Shown here: positions 1 to 10,532 of the stretch, piece by piece
Position numbering within the stretch: position 1 is the first letter of the stretch
Layout: every line of letters starts with the position of its first letter
Assembly: GCA_010015655.1 (NCBI GenBank)
Contig: ML976724.1
Span: 2,951 to 31,821, forward strand
DNA length: 28,871 bases
Direction: 5' to 3'
Source: Bimuria novae-zelandiae CBS 107.79
Taxonomy: Eukaryota > Ascomycota > Dothideomycetes > Pleosporales > Didymosphaeriaceae
Position numbers and translations under genes: made by a program
The notes under the pieces: model-generated
Databases searched by the model: none
Seen by the model: the letters and a program-made list of their open reading frames with translations, nothing else
What the model was told of the DNA's origin: nothing

Positions 1-322
1 GAAAGAGGAAGGCCTCAAAGCCTGCCGCAGCGCCAAAACAGAAAAAAAAGCAACGTGTGGTGGTTGCTAAGGGTAGGGGGGATAGGGGTGATGAAATGGG
101 GCGTGATCCAGCACCCACAACAACAACGCGCCGTGGCCGCAACATCAAACTTCCAGCGAAATTCCAGTAGTACATCTTTTTCGCAGCAATTTATATAGTA
201 ATTAAATAAATTATTAGAATATTCTAGCTATTGTGGACGACTCAGTAACGAGGTGTTGTAAACTGCGTGATTTGGTTGGGGTGCGCCATTTGCCGAACCG
301 CGCCAAGTGCTGAACCAACATG
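1..322 (+). mobile_element. 3' end of an un-RIPed DNA transposon inserted in the 5' LTR of Copia A
   Basis: The block from base 1 to about 322 differs in composition from the RIPed DNA that follows. It ends in a GC-rich stretch (about 268-322, read inward ACATGTTGGTTCAGCAC then a CG-rich run) that looks like a terminal inverted repeat. The next bases, TA at 323-324, are followed at once by Copia A LTR sequence beginning CTTGGCTTGG. The matching point of the 3' LTR has CA (5268 region). The simplest reading is a Tc1/mariner/pogo-class insertion with TA duplication. The other end and the first roughly 50 bp of the Copia A LTR then lie left of the window. Confidence 0.5.
3..170 (+). CDS. C-terminal tail of a DNA-transposon transposase (probably pogo/Fot1-like), 5' part outside the window
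   Basis: The frame opening at base 3 is free of stops to TAG at 168-170 and gives 55 residues. It is a basic Lys/Arg/Ala tail with a run of basic residues near residue 14, a Thr run, and the ending R-G-R-N-I-K-L-P-A-K-F-Q. Such RGRxIKLPxxF endings are familiar from the C-termini of fungal pogo/Fot1-type DDE transposases; this match is from memory. There is no catalytic domain in the visible part. The sequence is GC-rich with intact CAG/CAA codons, so it has escaped the RIP that destroyed Copia A next door. The stop lies about 150 bp from the inferred element end, as in compact Tc1/pogo elements. It could instead be the tail of another DNA transposon. Confidence 0.5.
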   Translation, partial: KRKASKPAAAPKQKKKQRVVVAKGRGDRGDEMGRDPAPTTTTRRGRNIKLPAKFQ

Positions 323-324
323 TT

Positions 325-443
325 ACTTGGCTTGGCACACTAGCAAAATATCCGAAACCAACTGAACACAGTGGACAATACAACAAAAAAAACAATAAAT
401 ACTATTAAGTTGCATCAACATCTACTTATCATACTATCTAACA
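325..443 (+). repeat. Copia A 5' LTR (3' portion)
   Basis: These 119 bp match 5268-5386 with only a handful of mismatches, nearly all transitions. It ends CTATCTAACA, which mirrors the TGTTAGATAG start of the 3' LTR. The first part of the LTR is missing here and is replaced by the DNA-transposon end described upstream. A primer-binding site follows at 444. Confidence 0.85.
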
Positions 444-457
444 ATTAAGAGTCTCAC
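444..457 (+). promoter_or_regulatory. Copia A primer-binding site, probable half-tRNA(Lys) type
   Basis: Directly after the LTR stands ATTAAGAGTCTCAC. Its complement contains GACTCTTAAT, the anticodon-loop sequence of tRNA-Lys(CUU). There is no TGG start as expected for a tRNA 3' end. Priming by an internal tRNA half is known for Drosophila copia and Ty5; assigning Lys here is inference from remembered tRNA sequence. Confidence 0.45.
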
Positions 458-475
458 TGCCCTGACTAATACAAT

Positions 476-3400
476 ATGGCGCAACTCTCAAACCGCGATT
501 CTACGGTACACCTGAACACCTCCGCAGACCACAGGGGGTGGAGAACACAACTCCAGGCAAGATGCGTAGTACATAACATTTAGGATAAAGTTAATCTAAA
601 TTTAACCACGCTATTAACCCCGAAACCGCTACTAATAAGGGCTCTAATTATTACTAACTACGCGCTAGACGCGAATATTAAAGTCCTAATAAGACTAACT
701 AAACTATTAGCTAGAGGCCAGAAGGCTTTTAAAGAAGACCTTAAATACTACAAGATTCTTTTTAAGCAATATAAGAGTAATTAACATAAATATAAGAAGG
801 AGTAATTAAGTCTTCAGCACATCGTTGCGTTTATCTAATTAACTATGTTACCGCACCTATTGCGCACATGTTGCCTGCCAGACAAGCCACTATAATAGTG
901 GATTACTGATCTGCAGAAGACAATTGGCATGAGCGACTAACTCGAACAAGAATAAGCACGTACTAGATACCGTGCGGCACTCAAGCTGATAAGAAGCCCT
1001 TAATAATAGGATACTTAGCTAGCTAAGTACGACGAAGTAGCTGCAAAAGCAGAAGCCTTCTAAGTTACTAAGCTATTTTAAATTAATGTAATTATAAAAG
1101 ACTTTATAGATGCCGTAAACAAGGTTACTCCTATATAGTCTACGAATTTTTAAGATAATGGTCGATTCGCAGCCGGCATGGATTAAAAAGAGATAATATA
1201 ACGCTTTTAAGAACACATAATAATAAATTATCCCCTTAGATTAGGGAAACACAAAGCATTTATGTCTAATAATGTATTATTTTTGCTGAAGGTGGTGCAC
1301 CTACCTAGGGCAATAATAGGGACGCCTATCCTGCCGAAAGCGCGTTATTAAAATAAAACTAAGGTAGACCTCGTAATCAACGTACAGCGGGCAGGAAAAC
1401 CACCACGCTTAAATAGCCTATAGATTTAGAGCCTACTACTATAAAAGGAGCAAAATGCCCTGCATGTAGACAACGCCATAGTATAAAGGACTACTATTAT
1501 GTTAATCTAGACAAGGCTCCTAAATGGTGAAAACTAAATAAGACTATTACCGAGCTTATATAATTTAAGCGTAAGAAAGACGCAACGTTCTAGGGGCTAA
1601 TTTATAAATAAAGTAGGACCTAATTAAGAACACTAATTACGAAACAATCGCACACTCTAACGCCCGAGATCCTTAAAGATTAACTAGAGGGCCGGAGAAT
1701 TACTGCTACTAAAGTAGCTTTTAACTTAGCAGCAAGAGGGAAAGATGCTACTAATTATTTACTATAGAAGTTATTTATCCTTAACTTAGGATTAACCTAC
1801 TACATTACTAACAACCCTAATCGCATCTACAGTTTCCGACCACCACTACCCGGAGACTATATATAGGCCGGAAATTCCAAAGTGTGGATTAGAGGATATG
1901 GGTCTATTAACCTCACTCTAAAGAATAACACTAGAATAATAAAATTAATCTTGCAAGATGTGGCTATTTGCCTAGATCTGTTATGTAACTTAGTGTTATT
2001 CTAACTATTAAGGCACAAAGGGATCTAGTAGGATATATAAATAGACCTAACTACTCTCTAAGGAGCTAAGAACAGAGCTATTAGAATTATAACTAAGATA
2101 TTTAGATAGTAGGTGCTGGAATACAATTCGCTACCACCTGCCATATATCACACACACAAGATTACTACAAGAACTAAAAGAGGACCGTAAAAGGCCTTAG
2201 CTATGCTGTGGCACAAAAGACTAGGACACCTAGGCCTAGTGGCTATTAAACACCTGGTGCAGCAAACTAAAGGGGTGCGTGTTAAAGGTATTATAACTAT
2301 GGAATGCAACTTATGCGGGAGAGCAAAGTCTAGACAGTAGATAAGCCGCGCCCCACGAATAAACGAAGATGGACCTGGAGAGAGGCTTAGCATTAACTTC
2401 CACACATACGAGATCTAAGGAGTTACTAAAGAGAAGAGTTAATTACTAATTACTAATAAGTTTTTAGGCATGCAATAGGACCTCTACTTTATAGATTATT
2501 AAATAGCAAAGTTAATTATTAATACCCTTTTAGTATTTATCTTATTCCTTAAGAACCACTACAACATCTCTGTTAAGACTATTAAAGCAGACAACGAGAT
2601 TGCTATAGTTAAACTAGAAGTTAAGAAATAGTTAATAACCTAAGGAATAATTGTGGAGCCTTCCGCACTAGATACACAATTACAAAATGGAGGCGCAGAA
2701 CGCTCAAGGGGTGTAAATAAGAAGAAAGCTCGTGCCATGCGACTTAATGCCAACCTATCCTGGGAGCTATGGCCTGAGATTACAAGAGCCGCTGTATACC
2801 TCTATAATCGAACACCAAACTATGCAAATCACTAGAAAACACCATACGAGATATTCTTTACACGAGTTGCTTTTAGTAATAGGATAGTCACGTTACTACG
2901 AAAACCCAATATTATACACTTAAAAGCGTACGGCTGCAAGGCATTTGCAATAACTAATAATACTTACTAAGGTAAATCACGCCTACAACGTCTTGACCCG
3001 AAGGCATGGATTGGTTATCTAGTTGGATACCAATTATCAAACATCTACCAAATATAGATACCGTCACTTGGCAAAGTGATAAGTACCTAGAACGTTGTCT
3101 TTAACGAAGAGTTAGTATTTAACAGGAAAATTAAGGACCTTATAGATAGTCTTATGCACAGCACGCTTTAAGAAATAGCAACGCACGTAAAAACTATTAA
3201 GTTGCTAACTCTTACCTAATAACTACAAATAGACTCCTTTTATAAGGATAAAGCCACTGTAGATTCGTTAGAATAACAAGATAAAGCAGATCCACTAGGC
3301 TACTATTAAGGAAGGAAGATTAGGGATAGCTACTTAACTCCTCTAACTATACTACCACCTATCGCGTTACTTGCACAGTTAATAGCTAGAGACTAAATAA

Positions 3401-5182
3401 GTCTAACGTAATAAGCGTCCTCTATAACTATTCCCTAGGTAGTAGCTTTTATGGCGGGAACCTAAGCTGGCCGTGTTAGAAAATATAAAGGAGAAGTTAT
3501 AAATAAGGCTAAGATAATAAGAATGCTCGCTAAAGGCTTAAAGCCCTATTAAAGTCAACTTCTACCTCTACTAACGTGCCGAACTAAGCTTAAGGATCAC
3601 CTAATAGGCGAGATATTCTAAGAGGCTAAGTAAGTGCACCTCGTAAGCTACTAAAAGATAAAATTATAGTTAGAAATTCTAGTAAAGAAGATTAAACTAA
3701 TAAGACAGCAGATCCTTAACTGCATGTAGGTATACACCTATAAACTTGACAAGCACTATCGCTTGCTGAAGTGCAAGGCGCGACTAGTCGTCTAAGGCAA
3801 TTAGTAACGAAATATTACCTTACAAGATACTTACGCAGCCACGCTTGCCAGCCAGTTATTTTAAATAATAATAGTAATAGTAGCTTACTATAATATGGAG
3901 CTCACGCAGTACGACGTCACCAACGCTTTTATCCACGCAATAATAGATCGAGAGGTGTACATGAGAATGCCTTAGGGTTATCAGAAGCCTGGAACAATAT
4001 TGCAAGTAAATAAAGTACTATATAGCCTTCGCATTTTACTACTCCTCTGGCAGAGAGAATTCACGACAACGCTTAAAGCGCTAGGCTTTTAGATAGTGCC
4101 TTACAAGCCGTGCTGCCTAATTAAAGATAGAGTTATTATATTCTTCTATGTTAACGACATCATACTCGCGTACCACAAGGACAAAGAATAAGAAGCTTAA
4201 TAAGTAATTAAACGCTTATAAGATAAGTACACTCTTACTAGAGGAAACAACCTTTAATGGTTTCTTGGCATAGAGGTTATACGGGACCGAATAAGCCGCA
4301 AGATTTAACTATCACAGGCCTCCTATTTAGACAAGATTAGCTAACTAGCAGACAAGATAAATATTTAATATAACACTCTAATAGCTACGATTAAATTACT
4401 ACTAAGGAAAGGGTTAGCAACACTAACTAAGGTTAATAAATTTTAACGCAAGATTAGATTGCTACTCTTTACTATAGTTACTACCAGGCCAGACATTGCC
4501 TTTGCAACATCACGATTAGCTCGATTTCTGTCAAACCCAGGGACTGAGCACTAAGACGCAGCAGACCAAGTTCTCCTATACCTTTAAAGCATAAAGTAGC
4601 GAGCCCTATAGCTTAGAGGTAACACTAGACTTTAGATTGCAAGCGATGCATTATTTACTAATAATATAATAGACCGCAAGAGCTCCTAAGGTTACGCTAT
4701 TAAGCTCTTTAGCGGTCTTATCGCCTAGAAAGTAAATAAACAAGACACTATAATAATATTAACTACTAAGGCCGAGCTGCTGGCTCTCTCTTAGGTAGCT
4801 AAGGAAGCACTCTTTATCTTAAGACTACTTTAAGAACTTAAGATTAAACTAGACGCGCGCACAGTCACTATTTAGTGTAATAATAAATAAACTATACGCC
4901 TAGTAACTAAGGAGGTTTCCCGCCTCCAAACTAAACTTCGGCATGTGGACGTCCACAACCACTAGATCCGATAAGAAGTATCTATAGGCAGGATTAAGGT
5001 AGAGCATGTATAGTTAGCGGACATAATTGCTAACGGCCTTACAAAGGTGCTCTCTAAGAGCAAGTGGGAGGGTTTTCTTTAACAACTTAAATTAGTTAAT
5101 GTAGAGACCAAGGAGGTAACAAATACTGTGCCTCTTAAGGAGATTTAAGAGCAACTTAAAGACCTTATAATTGTATAAGTGC
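476..5182 (+). pseudogene. Copia A gag-pol polyprotein remnant
   Basis: An ATG at 476 opens MAQLSNRDST, followed by a clean stretch of about 35 codons before the first RIP stop. Gag continues in that frame to about 1279; the reading then moves to the next frame at a T5 run (1280-1284), a one-base change that RIP cannot explain. The zinc knuckle follows at 1456-1494 (C-x2-C-x3-H, last Cys changed to Tyr). The protease near 1770 has its Asp as Asn (F-I-L-N). A GAG-pre-integrase W-H-K-R-L-G-H-L lies near 2210 and integrase covers about 2380-2900. RT spans about 3700-4500, and its YVDD box at 4147-4158 reads YVND. RNase H extends to about 5100. The protein is dead many times over: in-frame stops, mutated catalytic Asp codons and a frameshift. 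Confidence 0.88.
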
Positions 5183-5204
5183 CAGCTTAAAGAGTTTCTA
5201 AGCT

Positions 5205-5213
5205 AAAGGGGTG
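5205..5213 (+). promoter_or_regulatory. Copia A polypurine tract
   Basis: AAAGGGGTG lies immediately upstream of the TGTTAGATAG start of the 3' LTR, the expected position of the plus-strand primer. Confidence 0.7.
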
Positions 5214-5386
5214 TGTTAGATAGAATAAGCTGCGGTGAGGTCAGATCTGTATAATCAAGCAGGGACCACTTGGCTTGGCACACTAGCAAAATATCCGAAA
5301 CCAACTAAACACAGTGGACAATACAACAAAAAAAACAATAAATACTATCAAGTTGCATCAACATCTACTTATTATACCATCTGACA
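5214..5386 (+). repeat. Copia A 3' LTR (173 bp, complete)
   Basis: It starts TGTTAGATAG and ends CCATCTGACA, imperfect terminal inverted repeats of the TG..CA type. It matches the truncated 5' copy from 5268 on. Bases 5218-5267 have no counterpart in the window because the 5' LTR is interrupted by the left-hand DNA transposon. Confidence 0.88.
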
Positions 5387-8300
5387 ATAAGATGCTCTAT
5401 AGCTAAGTTAGAGCTAGCCTTAGTTATTAAGTCTACTAGATTGTCACGTTTATTAATCCAGCGGATGTCTATAAGCTTACTACACTTATAGGCCTCACGC
5501 AAAGCTATAATATTAATTATAAGGCGCTTCTCCTTAGTAGTGCTAAGCTTAACAAGGTAATTATATAAGGAGTGTAAGTTAGTGCACACAATAATAGGGA
5601 TATTAAGGAGGTTAAGTCGCTATATAATTATATTAATTGTACTGCTAATTGCAATTATAATGTTAACTTTATAGGCTATTACATAGATTTTAGATACAAG
5701 AACACTGCAAGTAACACGCTTACACTTAACAGATAACTAGTAAATAATATTACTAGTAAATATAAAGTTACAATTACTATCTTTAGTTTTGTTACTAAGC
5801 GTGATTACAAAGCCTATTTATAATAATATGTCCTTATTATTAGTAAATAATACATTAATAACGGCGTATAGCTTTAAGTTACTTAAGTCTAGTAAGATAA
5901 AGTTAAGGCCGTAAGTAATATTCTCCTTCTACTAAATAATACGCTTATTTAATCTAGCAATTTCTTTTTTTATAAGCTTCCTTGCTTAGGCTGCGGTGGC
6001 GAGGTTAAAGCTCGCCTTAAGTTAACAAATTATCGTAATATAAGTACCTTAAGCACGCTATTAAATATATAATTGCTTATTATTAGCTATCTCTAGCTTC
6101 TTATCTTGCTTTTTTTAGCATAAAGTAATAGTGTAATTATTATTATTAAGCTTAATAATATAGCTGTTAAAGTTAATTTGTGTGTTTAGTAAGAAAAACT
6201 ACTTAAACTTAGCCTTAAAACACAGCTTCTAGTTTTTAAGATCTATAAAAACTTTATTAAACAGACTAAGCGTGTTATTAGTTTGTATGCCAATAATGCT
6301 AAAGCACTTACTATTGGCCTTACTAATAAGCAGGCATGGATTATAAGTGGATGTCACTATATAAAGAGTCTTAGTGTGGTATTTATTATATATTAACTAC
6401 TAATAGGCACCTGCTTTAGCAATGCCGTATAGCGGCTTAATAACAACTATAACTGTGTTTGTTAAATAACTGTCCTTAAGCTAGGCTAGTATATCAGCTA
6501 TAATAGTACACTAGAGTGGATTATCCAATTGTGTATAGGCCTAAGTGATGTCACGGAGCCAGAGGTGTATACCCAGCTTTAATAATAATAGTGCTAGAGT
6601 AATAATCACACACTGGCTTGCACACTAAATAGTAGAGGACTGTATTATGACAAGCTTTTTATTATTATTAGCGTATTCTTAAATAATAAGACAGGACTTT
6701 TTATACAGGTAATTAGTAGTCTTGCCCTTAACTTTATTAACAATACTTAACTTAAAAATACAGAACTTATTATAACAGTAAGGACTATACTTCTTAAAGT
6801 AAAAGATGCCTTATATAATAAGGGCGTTAATCTCTGCCTTTATAAATACTTTAAATAGTTACCTTAGTGTTATAATCTTGTTAACTGCTTATAGCTTCTT
6901 GGCCAGAACAAGATTATCACGCTTACGTTAATTAAGGTTGATAGTGGCAGTTATAACTTTGTTAGGTTTGGGCTTATTTCTTAAGCCTTTCGGCCTATTA
7001 CGCTTACACTTAGGCGCGGGCTCCTCCTTTATAATAGAAGTGAAATTATTGTTAGAGCCACTATTGTCCTCATCCTCTGTGGGAGGAGTAATAATAGTTG
7101 TATTGTCTGTATAATATAGGCGCACTGCGGTAATGCGGAAGGTAACTTATTTATTATTAATTTCAACAACCACAAATTACTTATTAATATAGAGGGCAAT
7201 TATCTAATACAGGCCAGACTATTTATAGTTCTCTCGCCAGACCTTAACACTACTTAGAATAGGCAATAGTAAGATATTAGTTATGTTAGGACTATTATAA
7301 GTTATAAAAGCCTTATTAACTTAGTGCTTTACCTTAATCTTATGCACTTTAGCCATTGCTTTACGCACTGTAGCGCCGCGGGTGGTAATAGATAGCAATA
7401 GTGGTGATTTCTTTAACAGGTGAGGATATGCTCTAAAGACAAAAAGAGTTATAACAAATTTGTTAGAACCTGTGGTGTTATTAACAGCCTTAACAGCCAT
7501 TTGCAAGATATATTCAGGAGCAGTTATGCGTCTAACATTTGTAGAAATAACCCTATAATTACGGAAAATAGGAGTATAATACCACTTAACCTTGCTAATT
7601 AAATAATATACCTTTACTAGGACTTTCTTAACCTTAATTACAAGTAATATGGCGTTATTAACAAACTTATTAGTAATAAAGTTTTTGCCAGCATTTATCT
7701 TAATAATATTAGGAGGACTAATATATATATTAATTTATATAGCGCAAAGAAGATCCTAAGTAGTGTTTGCCTAAATATTTAATATAAATTAAGCAGCTTA
7801 AAAAGCTGTGGCTTTATTAACTGTGTAAAGCACTGGTTTCTAATTAATATACATTATATTAATAATAATGTATAAGTTAAATGTAATAGGCTAGATGCCT
7901 TGTTGTACTGTTCCTCGGTGAAATTAAAGTCTATATTATTGCGGACGGTGAAGCAAAAACAGCCAGGTGCTTTGCTATAAATTTAACACTAGTAATAGTA
8001 CTTATTAATACAATTAATAATGTCCTTATTAATATCTTTATAGCCTGCTTTACCGAGAATCTCGTGTAGTTATTTAGCAATAGAATAGCCAAAGTGTTAG
8101 TAAAGCTGGTGCAGCTTAGTCTTAGTTAAGTAGTAGATAATAGTCTCTTATTTATTAAGCAAAAGCCATAAATGTCCCTATTTACAGATAATTAGAAATT
8201 CTTTACTACCTTAAAAAAGTATATTATTAATATTATTAAAAAAGATACTATAATAATTTATATTCTTTAAGTAAAGCAAAAATAGTGTGTTAGTTAGCAT

Positions 8301-9198
8301 TACTATAAAGGTAATTATACTAAATAGTGTGCTAATATTAATATTGCCAAAAAAGAAATACTCTAAATTATCTCTAAATTAGATTTAACAACATTTTGCA
8401 ATAAACTTATTAATAACTACAGACAGTTAGATAAGCTATAGCGCCTTTGCTTATGTCTTGCCAGTAGTTAAAATACTAGCTACACTAGTATTAGGCATAA
8501 TACTTTAAAAAATATCTGCGCTATAGTGTAAATTAAATAAGAAGAGTTAAGTATTTTTATTTATTTGCCAAAGATGTAAGGATTATTGCCTATAATTGCA
8601 TAAAGTGCGGTAGTGTTATTAAGGCTAGAGATAATAGTGTCACTATTAATCTTACCGCAAGATATAGTTAAGTAGACTTAGTCAGCAAAATATACTTTAA
8701 TATTATTATTACTGGTATTATTGTCGCTGCCGTTGCTGTCTTTAAGCTCTATGTCTTTATAGTTGGCGAGAAACACTTTATAGCTTAGGACATTAAGATT
8801 ATCTTAAGTGTATTAGTTATAGTGTTAGCAATGCTTTATACACTCCTTTTTTAAGTATTAAGTTAACTAGCACTTAGGCTGCTTGCAGATAAAGTATATC
8901 TTATTATAGTAATTACCTAAGTAGTTTAACTAACAATTATTATTATTAAATTAATTGCCGCGTGATTCGCCTTAACCTTAATAGTGGTGGCACTGGTAAT
9001 TATTATCTAATAATCCTATAGCTTGTTAATTATTGCAAATATAGCAGCAATTAGTATAATACTGCTTATTTATATCTTATAATAAAAACTAGCTATTAGA
9101 ATAACAGCTTAACCACATGCTAACTGTGTTGCAGAAATCTGCAACAACACCTTTAAATATAGTTGCTAACTTTAAGTAAGCTATAGTAGTTGCTTTAA
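5387..9198 (-). pseudogene. Copia B gag C-terminus plus pol remnant
   Basis: Recognisable fungal Copia blocks on the minus strand include an RNase H end with R-W-I-N-K-R-D-N-L and T-K-A-S-S-N (5589-5400), and an RT block W-L-R-D-I-T-x-A-Y-T-Q at about 6535-6565 that keeps the first catalytic Asp. The box expected as Q-T-D-D reads Q-T-N-N (about 6275-6290), so both catalytic Asp codons became Asn. The integrase C-terminal block Q-M-A-V-K-A-V-N-N-T lies at 7506-7480 and is followed by V-F-R-A-Y-P. The integrase Glu position reads Lys. GAG-pre-integrase L-H-Q-L-Y-x-H-F-G-Y lies near 8110. The protease motif expected as D-T-G reads N-T-S near 8490. A degenerate CCHC-like Cys cluster of gag lies near 9040. 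Stops are almost all TAA/TAG at expected Gln positions. Confidence 0.8.
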
Positions 9199-9200
9199 TA

Positions 9201-9232
9201 CAGTACTAGGACTAAAGTTTGGTTTCGCCAAG
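9201..9232 (+). repeat. Left terminal inverted repeat of the Tc1-like element
   Basis: It starts CAGTACTAGGACTAAAG and pairs with the reverse complement of 10500-10530, apart from a few mismatches near the tip and one extra T. Confidence 0.9.
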
Positions 9233-9340
9233 GGCCGAGGCCTGATTAAGAAAGTGGCCCGCACCCCTCAACCAACCCCCCCATATATTAATTTGTATAC
9301 AAAATCAAGCTTTTTTAGTGTTGAATAGGGTGAATTGATC

Positions 9341-10438
9341 TCAATATTTCGTCTGATAACCTCGCGCAGCCCGTACAGCTTGTATTCTGCGTGACATACT
9401 CAAAATCAGCTTACGAATTAGCTAAGTAGGGATTTTGAGCCAGCTCTTCTTCAAGGCCTCACAGAACTCGTCCCACTCCTCTTCAGAGGTACCCCTGCCT
9501 ATCAAATGAGGGTAGTCCTTTTGTAGTTGCCTTTTGAGGGCCCACCAAAGGTGCTCAATAGGGTTGAGGTCTGGAGAATAGGCCGGAAAATCAATAGTCC
9601 AGATTCCGTGAGCCATGAGGAAATTGATAGCCCTTCTTGCCGTATGTATACGCGCGTTATCCTGCATGAAGCGCTCTCCAGGTCGATATTGAGGGAGGAG
9701 GCCCTCCTCAAGAGCCTCAATATAGCTTGAGGCTGAGTACCCTCCTCTTGGTGCGTCGGGGTCCCTCTCCATGATAACCAAGGGTGATCTCTGAGTACGC
9801 CCTCTTGAATCAATCCATATACTCGCCCACACCATTTGCGCGGGCGAGCGACCTGTATAGGCCTTAGTGATCATGCTAGGTTTCCACTTCTCCCATGGAT
9901 AGCGGAATACCCACTCAGTATTTTGCCCTTTTGCCTTCTCTACTGAGCACTCGTCTGAGAACCTGAGTGTGGTGCGCCGCCAATTGAAGTTTTTGTACGC
10001 GCGCGCCCACTGTAGGCGCTCACGCGCTGTTGATTTGTCAATTTTTGGGCGTCTCTTTGCCCTGAAGTTTGTAATACCTACTCTTTTCAACGCCCTGTAG
10101 GCAGTCTTGTGGCAAATAGTCTTACTCAAAGAGGCCTCTTTGATAAGCTCCCTGTACTGTATTTTGGCACTTTTCCGGGCCTGCCGCCAGAGGGAGCGCT
10201 CCTCCCTGCGCGTAAGTGTAGGTGGCCTGCCTGATCGGGCGCGAGAGGCGTTGCTGCCGGTTTGCTGGTATCTCTTAAGGGTGTCGCGTACACATTTTGA
10301 TGTGCAGGAAAACTCCTCCGCGAGCTCCGCCGGCGACGCCCCGGCTTCTGCTTTTGACACGATGGATTGGCGCACCTCAATTGAAAGCTCTCCTTTGCGG
10401 CGACGATTTGCGCTTATTTCTGTACCAAAAGCTCTCAT
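9341..10438 (-). pseudogene. Tc1-like transposase with a single in-frame amber codon near the C-terminus
   Basis: The open part runs from ATG at 10438 to TAG at 9422-9424, 338 residues. An N-terminal paired-like helix-turn-helix region (about residues 15-110) holds S-I-V-S-K-A-E-A-G-A-S-P and later G-R-P-P-T. The catalytic DDE core is complete: F-S-D-E-C-S for the first Asp, F-M-Q-D-N-A-R-I-H for the second, and D-L-N-P-I-E-H-L-W for Glu, with exactly 34 residues between the last two. After the amber codon the same frame continues for 26 sense codons, ending G-Y-Q-T-K-Y and TGA at 9341-9343. That is the usual family C-terminus, so a full protein would be about 365 residues. TAG can come from CAG by one C-to-T change. 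Whether the shorter protein is active cannot be seen here. No intron is needed. Confidence 0.9.
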
Positions 10439-10499
10439 ATTGGCTGAGTTATGGGTGGTTGAGTATTTGGTGTTGATACGCGCGGCATTTTGTTGTGGG

Positions 10500-10530
10500 C
10501 TTGGCGAACCAAACTTTAGTCCAATGACTG
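10500..10530 (-). repeat. Right terminal inverted repeat of the Tc1-like element
   Basis: Read inward it starts CAGTCATTGGACTAAAG, matching the left end. TA follows outside at 10531-10532. Confidence 0.9.
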
Positions 10531-10532
10531 TA

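Larger units (their letters stand above)
321..5386 (+). mobile_element. Copia A: Ty1/Copia LTR retrotransposon, RIP-degenerate
   Basis: The order is LTR, primer site, gag with zinc knuckle, protease, integrase, reverse transcriptase, RNase H, polypurine tract (AAAGGGGTG at 5205-5213), LTR. That is the Copia order, with integrase before RT. Numerous TAA/TAG codons stand where Gln or Trp is expected, which is typical of RIP. The left boundary is obscured by a DNA transposon, so the target duplication on that side is not visible. On the right the element abuts Copia B RNase H coding sequence read on the minus strand, so Copia A inserted into Copia B. Confidence 0.9.
9201..10530 (-). mobile_element. 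Tc1-like (DD34E) DNA transposon, 1,330 bp, inserted in Copia B gag
   Basis: Both ends start with CAGT and share an imperfect terminal inverted repeat of about 30 bp with the common core GGACTAAAGTTTGG then TTCGCCAAG; one base differs in length. TA dinucleotides flank it exactly (9199-9200 and 10531-10532), the Tc1/mariner duplication. Copia B gag resumes on both sides. The element is GC-richer than its host and keeps CAG/CAA codons, so it inserted after the surrounding DNA was RIPed, or escaped because no second copy was available. Confidence 0.93.

Noticed and set aside
321..443. The 5' LTR of Copia A as a complete LTR with an internal 50-bp deletion (TGTT then ACTTGG)
   Set aside because: The left flank is a DNA-transposon end and the joint is a TA where the other LTR has CA. 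An insertion explains both facts; the TGTT is then part of the transposon tip plus TA.
2148..2405. 85-codon minus-strand ORF
   Set aside because: It lies antisense to the Copia A GAG-pre-integrase/integrase region and has no recognisable content.
7420..7602. 60-codon plus-strand ORF
   Set aside because: Antisense of Copia B integrase C-terminal coding sequence.
9121..9153. Inverted repeat TGTTGCAGA..TCTGCAACA as a Copia LTR boundary
   Set aside because: Copia B Gag reads through this point on the minus strand and joins the part beyond the Tc1 element, so it is internal.
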